A stretch of DNA of 64,000 nt, taken from NCBI GenBank assembly GCA_016218715.1, contig JACRDG010000053.1:1-64000 (forward strand), in the 5' to 3' direction. Of the stretch, positions 28,547 through 37,149 are shown one piece after another. The notes beneath the pieces were generated by a model. That model was not told where the DNA came from. It made no database searches and saw only the letters and a list, made by a program, of their open reading frames with translations. Each line of letters starts with the position of its first letter. Position 1 is the stretch's first letter. The translations under genes and the position numbers were made by a program. The stretch comes from Desulfomonile tiedjei (GTDB lineage: Bacteria > Desulfobacterota > Desulfomonilia > Desulfomonilales > Desulfomonilaceae).

Positions 28547-30107
28547 GCGGGCTCTCCTTGGTCACTGCCACAATGATTTCCGCCAGTCGCCCGGCCGTCA
28601 ATCCTTCCGAGGCCGGGACTGCATCGTCATCCGAATAGCCGTCGAGAATTGCCAGGGCATTCTTGTAGTGTCGGTCGGAATCCTTATACCTTCCCCGCAG
28701 CCGTGCGAGGTTTCCCAGCGCGAAATGCGCCAGCACGAGATGCGGGTCCAGGAATACGGCCCGGTTCATCGCTGCCGAAGCTTCCTCGATGCGACCGAGC
28801 TCCTGGAGAATGGTCCCTCGCAGGTAATGGTAGTCGGCGTTGAGCTTGTCCGACGCCACCGTCCTATCGGACCATTCCAGCGCGTGATCGAGTTTTCCCT
28901 GGTTCGCATAGGCCTTGGTCAGCATGGCCATTGCCACGGGGCCGTGGTTCCCTCTCAGTTGACGCCGATTCACCGCGGTGAACAGTCGGTCAATCATCTC
29001 GCCGTAATCGCCCCTGTCGTAAAGCGCCGCGGACTCCTGAACCAGGTCCTCCTCGGTCGGACCTGCTACATCCTCAAAAGCTACCCGGTCTTCGGCCGCT
29101 TCCGGAGGTTGGGGCACAGGTTCTACCGAGATGGCGGGAGGTACCCATGCCAGTGGGTCGAATTCCGGTGCGGGTTCATCGATAGGCTGAAAGTATGCGG
29201 ACGGGGGCTCGAAAACCGTTGGCGGAAGAGGAATCCGGAATCCGTTGGTTCCATTGCGCCTTTCGCTGTCTTTCCTGTGGAGGACGACGCCCGGAAAGTT
29301 CCTGGCAACGAATTCCGGATGCCCCACAATAGAGGCCTCCGCCGCGCTCAGTATCAGCCACCCTCCATCGACGAGGCATTGCGAAAAGGCTTCTATCACT
29401 CGCTCCTGGTTCTCGGGAGTGAAATACATGAGGACATTACGGCAGAAGATAATATCCAAGCACTCAGTGTCGTTGGAAGCATGCGGAAACGGGTCCTTGA
29501 CCAGGTTCAGGTGAGAAAACTTCACCATCCGCATGATATCGGGATCTATGCAAAACTGATCCTTCTGCGCCTGAAAAAAGCGTTCCTCGATCCCGGGCGG
29601 GACGGTACGAAAGGACCAGTGCGAGTAAACCCCTTCTCTGGCTTTCCGGAGGAAACTGCGGTTGATGTCGGTGGCCAGGATACTCACTCCCCACCCTGCA
29701 AGGTCGATGACGAGCCGGCGCAGCAGCATGGCCATCGAGTAGGGCTCTTCGCCGGTGGCGCACCCCGCGCTCCAAAATCTCAGGCACCTCCCGGACGTCC
29801 GGCGCGCTGAGATTATCTCGGGCAAGATCTCCGATTCCAGCGATTCCCAGAGCTTTTCGTCACGGAAGAAATGCGTTTCCCCTACGGTGAGGACCCCGGC
29901 GAGCACATCAATCTGGGTATGTCCCAGGGGGATTTCCAGCAACCAGTTTGCGCATGCCTGCACATCACTGAAACCGAGCGCGGGAGCTGCTTTCGAGATG
30001 GCGCGATTGAGATCGCCCCACCGGTCTTCGGGGAAATTGAGGCCCATATGCAATGCGATCAGGTCGCTGAGCCGTGAGAGGCTCACATGGGAAATACTTC
30101 TACCCAT
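28533..30107 (-). CDS. cheR: Chemoreceptor methyltransferase CheR with C-terminal TPR region
   Basis: 524 residues from the ATG at 30107 (M-G-R-S-I-S-H), preferred over the frame to 30179, which would run into cheW. N-terminal all-helical CheR domain, then the SAM-binding site S-A-G-C-A-T-G-E-E-P-Y-S (113-124) and I-I-F-C-R-N-V-L-M-Y-F. A Pro-rich linker (~300-360) leads to about three TPRs (~380-510; Y-H-Y-L-R-G-T-I-L-Q-E-L-G). CheR-TPR proteins occur in alternative chemosensory systems such as FrzF. It overlaps the upstream cheW by 8 bp and the downstream cheW by 14 bp. Confidence 0.95.
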   Translation of the reverse strand: MGRSISHVSLSRLSDLIALHMGLNFPEDRWGDLNRAISKAAPALGFSDVQACANWLLEIPLGHTQIDVLAGVLTVGETHFFRDEKLWESLESEILPEIISARRTSGRCLRFWSAGCATGEEPYSMAMLLRRLVIDLAGWGVSILATDINRSFLRKAREGVYSHWSFRTVPPGIEERFFQAQKDQFCIDPDIMRMVKFSHLNLVKDPFPHASNDTECLDIIFCRNVLMYFTPENQERVIEAFSQCLVDGGWLILSAAEASIVGHPEFVARNFPGVVLHRKDSERRNGTNGFRIPLPPTVFEPPSAYFQPIDEPAPEFDPLAWVPPAISVEPVPQPPEAAEDRVAFEDVAGPTEEDLVQESAALYDRGDYGEMIDRLFTAVNRRQLRGNHGPVAMAMLTKAYANQGKLDHALEWSDRTVASDKLNADYHYLRGTILQELGRIEEASAAMNRAVFLDPHLVLAHFALGNLARLRGRYKDSDRHYKNALAILDGYSDDDAVPASEGLTAGRLAEIIVAVTKESPHDRT

Positions 30108-30576
30108 GGGTTCCCTCTTCCAGGACCCCGATGGCAGCGTCCAATCGGGCACGCTGGTCGAAAGAGAGCATCTTTTCAACCGTCAGGACGATCACCATCC
30201 CCTCGTCGAGCTTCGCCACACCCTGGACGTATCCGGATCCGGGCAACACCCTGTCGGACGCGACCACCTGTTGAGCCGGTATTTCCAGCACCGGCATGAC
30301 TTCGTCACCCAGCAAGGCCAGCCGCTGAGCGTTGTGCCGTATGATGATGAAGAGGTCCTGCAGTTCAATCTCCCGATCCGGCAACCCCAACCGCCTGCGG
30401 GTGTTCACGACGGGAATGATCTCTCCCTCGACGTTGATGACTCCCAGGATCGTTTCCGGCGCATCGGGCACATGCGTCACTTCCACCGCCCGAACTATCC
30501 TCTCGACGCAGGTCAGGTTCAAGGCATAGTGCTGGCCATCCAGGCTGAAGACCACAAGCTGCTTGTTCTCGGTCAT
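30100..30576 (-). CDS. cheW: Chemotaxis coupling protein CheW (short form)
   Basis: 158 residues, nearly all CheW fold: L-V-V-F-S-L-D-G-Q-H-Y-A-L, I-L-G-V-I-N-V-E-G-E-I-I-P-V-V-N, and a C-terminal V-L-T-V-E-K. A good ribosome-binding site (GAGGAAA) is 5 bases before the ATG. It is the first gene of the minus-strand che run, and the likely sigma-54 promoter at 30980-30995 points at it across a leader of roughly 390 bases. Confidence 0.95.
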   Translation of the reverse strand: MTENKQLVVFSLDGQHYALNLTCVERIVRAVEVTHVPDAPETILGVINVEGEIIPVVNTRRRLGLPDREIELQDLFIIIRHNAQRLALLGDEVMPVLEIPAQQVVASDRVLPGSGYVQGVAKLDEGMVIVLTVEKMLSFDQRARLDAAIGVLEEGTHG

Positions 30577-30979
30577 CGTCTTTCCTCTACTCGGGGGATT
30601 CCCGGTCTCTACACCCTTGTCCGGCGTTCGGCGTTACCCGGGCTTTCGGTACGAAGGCCTGCTGCCGGGCCCCGCCTCCCCGGGCGGCCCTACCGGGGGT
30701 ACGGTCGCGGTGTCCCGCAACGTTCTCGCACGCCGCCGATCCCGCTCACTCCGTATCCGGCCTCACGCGTCGTCTCCGCGGATTCCCGAGATGCAACCGG
30801 TCCGAACCTCAACAGCCCCGGAGGCTCACGTATCTCGCCGAGCCGGCCCAGGAAGTGCTGTTCCGCTCAGCGCCACTCCCGTGGCGCGGGGGAGACCGAT
30901 CCTTTCAGCCATCCGCAATGGCCGGTGCTGGATCCGCTGATGCGTTGGGCGACGAGATGGTCGAATCACTCGCATGGGA

Positions 30980-30995
30980 TGCATGGAATATGCCA
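30980..30995 (-). promoter_or_regulatory. Sigma-54 (-24/-12) promoter for the che operon
   Basis: On the minus strand TGGCATATTCCATGCA fits TGGCACGNNNNTTGCA: GG and GC doublets with exact 10-base spacing, and 5 of 6 bases at -24. It points to cheW at 30576 and lies about 180 and 320 bp downstream of the two activator-site-like palindromes. Confidence 0.7.
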
Positions 30996-31171
30996 TGATT
31001 CTCGTGCCGAGGAGATGTAGCGAAATAGCTCCTATTATCAGCAGTCTATCCTCTCCGACCGCGAAGACTCAGCGGGATCGGGATGCAGCGTTCCGCGTGG
31101 GGAGGCGTCAAAAGCACTCATGGTATTAGCAGTACGGCAGCGAAACGAGGTATAATCAAGTAGTTACCTGC

Positions 31172-31187
31172 TGTGCGCTTTCGCACA
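31172..31187. promoter_or_regulatory. Upstream activator site-like palindrome 1
   Basis: TGTGCG-CTTT-CGCACA, followed by CCTCTCG. The same arms and the same flank recur at 31313-31328. Placement ~180 bp upstream of the -24/-12 motif fits an enhancer-binding-protein site. Confidence 0.6.
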
Positions 31188-31193
31188 CCTCTC

Positions 31194-31208
31194 GTGTGAA
31201 TCTCACAC
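31194..31208. promoter_or_regulatory. Perfect palindrome beside activator site 1
   Basis: GTGTGA-ATC-TCACAC, six-base arms with a three-base centre, 6 bp from the first TGTGCG palindrome. It could be an accessory operator; it resembles a CRP half-site pair but the centre is too short for CRP. Confidence 0.4.
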
Positions 31209-31312
31209 CCGCGGGTCGCTCGAAGTGCCAGATCGCCAGGACGTTGCACCAGGCAGGTCACTGAATCGGAAATCTTTCCCGGCAACTCCGCTCTACCACC
31301 GGTCGCGTGCCC

Positions 31313-31328
31313 TGTGCGGTTGCGCACA
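31313..31328. promoter_or_regulatory. Upstream activator site-like palindrome 2
   Basis: TGTGCG-GTTG-CGCACA followed by CCTCTCG, 141 bp from copy 1, just beyond the stop of the enhancer-binding-protein gene. Confidence 0.6.
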
Positions 31329-31345
31329 CCTCTCGCCCTCGTCCC

Positions 31346-34039
31346 TTACGTTCCATCAGCCAGGCCGAGGCTTTTCATCAGTCGCGCCAGGGAGTAGCGC
31401 GTAATTCCGAGTTTGCGGGCCGTCGCGGACTTGTTCCCTCCGGAGCACCGCAGGGCCTCTGTTACGAATCCGATCTTCAAGTCCCGGATAAAGACGTTGA
31501 GCGACTGCCCGGGCTGCAGGCTAAACGTGGCTGCCTCGCCCAAAAGCCCCGCGTCTTGCAGCGCGAGCGAATCCACCTGCAACGGTCCGCCGCCGGACAG
31601 GATCAGGGCCCGCTCGATCACGTTTCTCAGCTCGCGCACGTTCCCCGGCCACTTGTACCGACACAGCTTATCCATGGCAAGCGTGTCGATCTCCGGGATC
31701 GCCGGTATCTGGAGGTCCGCGGCCAGTCGCCCGACCAGTTCATCTACCAGGGTGGGAATGTCTTCGACCCGTTCCCTAAGGGGTGGAACCGGTATGTTCA
31801 GCACATTGAGCCGATAGTACAGATCGGGCCGGAAGCGCCCTTCCTCTACTTCTTTCGCCAGATCTCTGTTGGTGGCTGCGATGATTCTGGCGTTGACTTT
31901 GATTGTCTTCCGACCGCCCACGCGCATGATTGACCAGGTGTCGAGAAAAGTCAGCAGCTTGGCCTGGAGAGGCAATGACAACTCGCAAATCTCATTCAAT
32001 AGCAGCGTTCCACCTTCGGCCAGCTCGAGCAAACCCTTGGAGCTTCGGTACGCGCCGGTGAATGCTCCCTGCTCGTGCCCGAACAATTCGGATTCGGCAA
32101 GATCCGAGGGGACTGCTGCGCAATTGATGGAAAAGAACGGACCGGTCGATCGCTCCGAATGGTTGTGCAGGTACCGTGAGAGATAGTCTTTGCCGCTGCC
32201 ACTCTCACCGGTGAAAAGCACCACGCTGTCGCTTTTCGCTGCCATACGCACTCTGGAAAGGCAGGTCATCATTTCCGGGGACCGTGTTTCCGGTTCTGAG
32301 GGGAAAGGTAGGTCCAGGAAATGCCGGCGGTCGGTAATGTCGCGGGAAATCCCACAAATTCCCACGATCTTCCCCTCCGCGTCGCTGAGGGGTACTTTGA
32401 GATCAAAGAAGAAGACGCGTCTCCCTGCCACGGTTATGGCGTGCTCCGTCTCGACGGTTTCACCTTCGAGAACGCGAAGATCCACCGGTCTGGTGCGCGC
32501 GGCCGCTTCAGGTCCGAAGAGTTCTTCGTCGTCCCGCCCCACGATGGACTGTTCGGGGAGTTCGAGCAGGTTCTCCATGAAGGGATTCACGAGCGCATAC
32601 CGGAGGTCCGCGTCCTTGAGGAAGATGCAGTCTCGGGCCGACCTGAAGATTGCCCGGAACCGCTCTTCGCTCTCCTGGAGTCTGCGTTCGGCCTGTTTCT
32701 TCTGGGTGATATCGCGAACGATACCGGTGAAGAAGCTCCCATCACGCGTTTCCCAGGACGCGAGGAACAGTTCGGCCGGGAACTCGGTTCCATCCTTTCT
32801 GTGGCAGATCATTTCCAAGGGGAAGTCCGAAGGAATCGACTCCCAGGATGCGAAAAACTCGGCAATGGATACCCTATCCGGATCGTCGTCCGGATTCGGC
32901 GCGATAACGTTGAGGGGCTTCCCGATCATTTCATCCGCGGAATAGCCGAAGATTTTTTCTGCCCCGCGATTCCACAGTACTGTCTTTCCCGTGCTGTCCG
33001 CATAGAATATCGCTTCATTGGAGGTTTGCACGATGGACCGTAGCCGGGCTTCACTGTGCTCCAGCGCCTCGGAAATCCTGCTGTTGGCCCAGGCGAGCGC
33101 GGCGAAATCGGCCAACTGCGTGGCCGACCGCGCGTCTTCCGCCGTGAACTTCTCGGGTTTGTTCGCAAGGACGATCAAACCGAGCGCTTTACCTTCCAGG
33201 ACCATGGGAGCGAAGAGGACGTTCCGGAGCCGTGTCTGCTCTTCGGATACCGGCTTGATCAGGCGGCTGTCGGGAAAGTCGTTCTCGAAGACCGGGCTGC
33301 CGGTGAGACAGGCTTCCGTGTGCAAGTCCTGGATCGGCATGGCCAGGGACTCGTCCACCGTGTAGGGCACACCACCGGAATCGGGGAAGAGAACTTCGTT
33401 TTCGGTCCAGTCCGGATTCAGAAGCACAACATAGCCGGATGTGGCGCCAATGAGCTTCTTGCCTGCATGGAAGATACGTTTCACCGACCGATCGAAGTCC
33501 CTCTGTTCTCGAAGCGCGGCGGAGCATTCTGCCAGTGCCGTCAGCCGGGCATGAGCGGTGTGAAGGTCTGAACCGAGGTCGGGAAGCGTTTCGTCAAGTC
33601 TTCCGGCGGCCTCAATCTCTTTTTCGACACAGACCACCGCTGCGCCCCTCCCGCTGACATCGAAGAGTTGACGCGGCTTTTCGTTCGGATCGAGGCCCGG
33701 GAGTTCCGCGACGGTCCTGACCCTCATTTCGCCGGCCGAAAGGCCATAGTGCCGGCACGCGGCCTGATTCGCGTCGAGGATTCTTCCGGAATCGGGTTCC
33801 ACGAGCAGTAATGACGCTGGATTGGCTTGAAACAAACTCCGGTACAGCTCGACCGGCGGACCGTTATCGCTCGGAGACTGCCAGTTCTCCTCCATCCCCG
33901 ACGTCTCGATCGATGGACGCGTTTCTGCCGCTGGATCGGAGGGGTCACGACGGGAGTTGTGATGGGCATCCATGGGATTGCTCTGGAGAGCACGGCCTCT
34001 TGCCGGAGGTCGCCTCGATTCCCCGGCAGCGCGGTACAT
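31346..34039 (-). CDS. Sigma-54 enhancer-binding protein with PAS and GAF sensors
   Basis: 897 residues (ATG 34039; ATG 33973 possible). PAS (~65-170), GAF (~180-330), PAS (~330-455), PAS (~455-580), AAA+ domain with Walker A GESGSGKD (~611) and an intact GAFTGA loop (~660) that contacts sigma-54, then a C-terminal Fis-type helix-turn-helix (N-K-S-A-T-A-R-K-L-G-I-T-R-Y-S-L-A). The Walker B strand reads L-L-L-N-E-I, with Asn for the usual Asp but the catalytic Glu kept. No receiver, so it senses ligands or redox directly. It lies upstream of the che operon on the same strand and is the obvious candidate activator of it. Confidence 0.93.
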   Translation of the reverse strand: MYRAAGESRRPPARGRALQSNPMDAHHNSRRDPSDPAAETRPSIETSGMEENWQSPSDNGPPVELYRSLFQANPASLLLVEPDSGRILDANQAACRHYGLSAGEMRVRTVAELPGLDPNEKPRQLFDVSGRGAAVVCVEKEIEAAGRLDETLPDLGSDLHTAHARLTALAECSAALREQRDFDRSVKRIFHAGKKLIGATSGYVVLLNPDWTENEVLFPDSGGVPYTVDESLAMPIQDLHTEACLTGSPVFENDFPDSRLIKPVSEEQTRLRNVLFAPMVLEGKALGLIVLANKPEKFTAEDARSATQLADFAALAWANSRISEALEHSEARLRSIVQTSNEAIFYADSTGKTVLWNRGAEKIFGYSADEMIGKPLNVIAPNPDDDPDRVSIAEFFASWESIPSDFPLEMICHRKDGTEFPAELFLASWETRDGSFFTGIVRDITQKKQAERRLQESEERFRAIFRSARDCIFLKDADLRYALVNPFMENLLELPEQSIVGRDDEELFGPEAAARTRPVDLRVLEGETVETEHAITVAGRRVFFFDLKVPLSDAEGKIVGICGISRDITDRRHFLDLPFPSEPETRSPEMMTCLSRVRMAAKSDSVVLFTGESGSGKDYLSRYLHNHSERSTGPFFSINCAAVPSDLAESELFGHEQGAFTGAYRSSKGLLELAEGGTLLLNEICELSLPLQAKLLTFLDTWSIMRVGGRKTIKVNARIIAATNRDLAKEVEEGRFRPDLYYRLNVLNIPVPPLRERVEDIPTLVDELVGRLAADLQIPAIPEIDTLAMDKLCRYKWPGNVRELRNVIERALILSGGGPLQVDSLALQDAGLLGEAATFSLQPGQSLNVFIRDLKIGFVTEALRCSGGNKSATARKLGITRYSLARLMKSLGLADGT

Positions 34040-34267
34040 TTTCCTGTAGATCTAGCGTAACCCAAAGATCACACGAGGTCAAAGGGAGGCTTATTCTGAT
34101 ACGGGTTCGGCCCTTCTTCAGTCGATGTCGACACCTCGTTCTCACTCGGTGACAGAAAACTGGGCCTTCGCGTAAGGACGCGCCAGCGTTGCAAAGAGAT
34201 GGGGGACATGAACAAGACCGTCTTCCCTCACCACGGGTATGTCAGTGAGACGGCCACCATGTTTCTG

Positions 34268-35131
34268 CTACCGCGTCTTAGAGTCTCCGACCTTTATGGT
34301 AACTCTGTCATCCGGGCCCGGCTTTAGATTCTCTCTCTCGAGAATTATCAGGCTGTCGCCAAGTTGCCTCTGCCCGCATCCTCCTGGAAAGTTCACCCTG
34401 ATCTTCTTTGTCTCGCCCAGGCCGGAGCTGTCTATGACAAAGACGGCTTTGCCTATGCTGTCCTTCCAGAGGCCGCCGGTCCCGACGATATAGTATGCTT
34501 GCAAAAAGTCCCAGTAATCAGAATAATATGCCTCGTAGCTTGTGGAAACTGTGGTTGTGGCGTGACCGGGAAAAGTAATGTGGTGCACCCGCCAGCGCCC
34601 TTTGGGTTCTTTTGGTGGTGGTGGTCGGCGAGAACGCAGGCCGAGAGCCGGTTGCCTCCTGTCAAATGCCGAAGCCACCCGACCGTCGGGACCGGGCTCA
34701 ACTACCCGCTCGCGCTGTTCCTTCACCTCAACCTTCGTGCCATCAACCGTTTTGTCGAAGTCGCTATTTTCCTCTACCGGTATTTTGGTGCCGTCAACCC
34801 ATGCGTCGTACCGAACGAACTCCGACCCGACTCGATCCATGGACTCAGTCATTGTCATTGTGTCTGTCTCTAGTCTCGGAAACCCTACCCATTCCGTCGT
34901 TGTTTCCCCGGTGTTGAAGAAATGAAACACAGCATCGACCGTGTAAGTATTTCTTTTCAGCCGAATGATCACTTGTTCCGAGGCCATACGGATAGTATGG
35001 TGGGGTGATTTCGGTGAGACAGTTCCTCCCCTCGCGAGCTGAATAAGCGGGAGCATATTACCTACACCTTGGCTTGGACACCAAACTGCTGCAATGGTCA
35101 AATAAATAAGCACTACGAACGCAGTTCTCAT
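34268..35131 (-). CDS. Secreted DUF4424-like protein
   Basis: 287 residues from the ATG at 35131 (M-R-T-A-F-V), which opens a signal peptide. The open frame further upstream to a TTG at 35197 runs into the ankyrin gene and is not used. The mature part fits the DUF4424 pattern: G-G-x-V near the N terminus, I-R-M-A-S-E-Q-V-I-I, an F-F-N-T-G turn, E-W-V-G-F-P-R, then a late Y-Y-I-V-G-T-G-G-L-W. Function of the family is unknown. It follows the ankyrin gene by 34 bp, so the two are probably cotranscribed and both periplasmic. Confidence 0.65.
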   Translation of the reverse strand: MRTAFVVLIYLTIAAVWCPSQGVGNMLPLIQLARGGTVSPKSPHHTIRMASEQVIIRLKRNTYTVDAVFHFFNTGETTTEWVGFPRLETDTMTMTESMDRVGSEFVRYDAWVDGTKIPVEENSDFDKTVDGTKVEVKEQRERVVEPGPDGRVASAFDRRQPALGLRSRRPPPPKEPKGRWRVHHITFPGHATTTVSTSYEAYYSDYWDFLQAYYIVGTGGLWKDSIGKAVFVIDSSGLGETKKIRVNFPGGCGQRQLGDSLIILERENLKPGPDDRVTIKVGDSKTR

Positions 35132-35165
35132 GTTTCTTGCTCCGGAGAAATCACCACAGTAGTCG

Positions 35166-36524
35166 TTACTCAGCGCCAAGCGACTTGAGCAGCTCAATCA
35201 TATCCTTGTTGTCTGACCGCTCGGCCATCTTCAAGGCTTTCCCTAGTTCGGCTCGCCTAACGTGAGCGCCTTTTTCGATAAGGAATATCATCGCTTCCAT
35301 ATGGGCGTTGCCAATCGCTTCCATGAGCGCTGTGGGCCCGTTCCTGCGTTGTGCGTTGACGTCAGCCCCCTTTTCCGCAAGGAGTCTCATCACCTCAATA
35401 TGGCCTCTCTGAGCCGCATTCATAAGGGCTGTCCAGCCGTGCGTGTCCTGTGCGTTCACGTCGGCGCCGGCCTCCACAAGCCGTCGAACCTCGTCTCCGT
35501 CCCCAAGCGTTGCAGCGACAGGCAAAGTCATTTCTGCTCCATGGGATTTGAGCGTACTCACAACATCCGCATGGTACATGGCGGCCGCCCACATGAGAGC
35601 GGTAGAGCCGTCAAGCGCCTTTACGTTGACGTCCGCCCCGCTATCCAAGAGGATCTTTGCCACATTCACGTCTCCGGGGACGGTGGCCCACATCAATGCG
35701 GTTGAACCATCTTTGAGCTTAGCATTCACATCCGCTCCCTTATCCAGGAGGAATCTAATCAGCTCAACATTCTGAATGTCCACCGCTTTCTTAAGAGCCG
35801 TGAGGCCGCGCTCGTTTTGGGCATTGACATTTGCACCCCTGTTAAGGAGCAGTTCTGTCATCGCCAAATCACCTCGATATGCAGCCCACATGAGCGCAGT
35901 GAAACCATTCTCCCCTTGTGCTTCAAGATCAGCGCCGTTATCAATAAGCATCACAACGGCTTCAGGATGTCCTCTAGCTGCGGCCATCGTCAAAGCGGTT
36001 CCGACAAGCCAGGTGTTGGTGTTCACATCTGCGCCCTTTTCGATGAGGAATCTGAGTATTTCCAGAAATCCTCGATCCGCAGCAATGAGCAGAGGTGGCC
36101 AGTCGGGCCCATGTTTCGCGTTAGGGTCGGCACCCTTCTCGATTAGCAACTGGACAACACCCAGATGTCCCGAACGTACAGCTACGGCCAAAGGTGGCTC
36201 GCTACCCAAGGCGCCCAGATTCGGATCCGCCCCCTTTTCAAGCAGCAGGCTTACAACGTGAAGATCTCCTGCAGAAGTGGCTGCCGTCAAAGCATCGGCA
36301 GCCTCCCGAGCGCCTGCCGAGAGTCGGCCTCTCTTCTTCACTAGGCTTTCGACCTGGGACAGGTCCCCACGACGTGCTGCTTCGATGAGTTGCCTGTCGA
36401 GACGACGCGTGGACTCATACACCCAGAGAGAAAGCCCCACCGGAACCACCCCAATCAGCACAACCACGCCAACTACCGCAATGATCGTCCATTTCAGGAT
36501 CTTGCGAAGGTGTGCTGGTATCAT
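35166..36524 (-). CDS. Membrane-anchored ankyrin-repeat protein
   Basis: 452 residues. One N-terminal transmembrane helix (~11-33) with basic residues before it places the rest in the periplasm. From ~40 on there are about eleven ankyrin repeats (consensus G-x-T-A-L-M-x-A-A-x-x-G-x-x-x-x-x-x-L-L-x-x-G-A-D-V-N). One repeat (~310-340) is degenerate (T-L-P-V-A-A-T-L-G-D-G-D). Ankyrin arrays bind other proteins; no enzyme domain is seen. It is followed by the DUF4424-like gene. Confidence 0.9.
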   Translation of the reverse strand: MIPAHLRKILKWTIIAVVGVVVLIGVVPVGLSLWVYESTRRLDRQLIEAARRGDLSQVESLVKKRGRLSAGAREAADALTAATSAGDLHVVSLLLEKGADPNLGALGSEPPLAVAVRSGHLGVVQLLIEKGADPNAKHGPDWPPLLIAADRGFLEILRFLIEKGADVNTNTWLVGTALTMAAARGHPEAVVMLIDNGADLEAQGENGFTALMWAAYRGDLAMTELLLNRGANVNAQNERGLTALKKAVDIQNVELIRFLLDKGADVNAKLKDGSTALMWATVPGDVNVAKILLDSGADVNVKALDGSTALMWAAAMYHADVVSTLKSHGAEMTLPVAATLGDGDEVRRLVEAGADVNAQDTHGWTALMNAAQRGHIEVMRLLAEKGADVNAQRRNGPTALMEAIGNAHMEAMIFLIEKGAHVRRAELGKALKMAERSDNKDMIELLKSLGAE

Positions 36525-36608
36525 TGAAACTCCTCGTTCATCTTACATCGCTGGGGATAGACACTGGCGCCGATCAAGCACGGAACTCTTGGATCGACGC
36601 GGAACGGA

Positions 36609-36693
36609 TGTAGGATGGAGCGACCAACGGGAACCGAATCGTTCGTGGTTTCCTGTCTACAGATGCGGTTCGCTTTGCTCACCACATCCTACG
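36609..36693. repeat. Imperfect inverted repeat, REP-like
   Basis: TGTAGGATGGAGCGACC...GAACCGAATC and, inverted, CGTAGGATGTGGTGAGC...GAACCGCATC. The second arm resembles a repeat type common in intergenic DNA of many bacteria. Confidence 0.55.
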
Positions 36694-36816
36694 AGACCGG
36701 GGAGCCACCATCTTGTAGGCAAAACAGGTGACCGATTTTGAGAGATGCGGTCCTTAGGGATTGTCCGGCAATAGCTGGTGCATCGGTTGGCGAATATGAA
36801 TCGAGGAACCGGAGCA

Positions 36817-36835
36817 CTGCTGGACAAGCCAGCAG
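36817..36835. repeat. REP-like hairpin, second copy
   Basis: CTGCTGG-ACAAG-CCAGCAG; same loop and stem core as 1706-1728, preceded by gca as there. Confidence 0.65.
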
Positions 36836-37149
36836 CACCCTGTATTCTGCACCACTTACTTGTGGACAATCTCTTGGTACTCATTGCCGCAAGTTCGGTC
36901 GCGTGTTCGGGTCAACCCGGCCGGTTTTCGCTCGCTAGGTGCGCCGCTTGCTGCGCCCTCTGGAATCAGGCACCGACAAACGCGCTAACCTTCCCTCCCG
37001 GACAGGGCAAGCCCTGCCCCCACACTGGATCCTCGGCCAATGGTCAGCCATAGTACTGCTCCTGATGCGACTCTGTATGTACGAAATGGAGTACTTGGGT
37101 TGAGCACTCAAGCGGCCCAGCGCGCCGGTCGTGAATACGCGCCGGCCTC

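Larger units (their letters stand above)
36525..37149. other. 625-bp intergenic region with repeats
   Basis: No credible gene. It holds an imperfect inverted pair (36609-36693), a hairpin shared with 1706-1728 (36817-36835) and a partial match to the MITE-like end (ttcggtcgcgtgttc near 36893). Confidence 0.6.

Noticed and set aside
31222-31238. TGGCAC-like motif on the minus strand (tggcacttcgagcg)
   Set aside because: The GC doublet is two bases too close to GG for sigma-54; the motif at 30980-30995 has the right spacing.
36525-37149. Repeats considered as a CRISPR array
   Set aside because: Repeats are inverted or single, of different families, without regular spacers.
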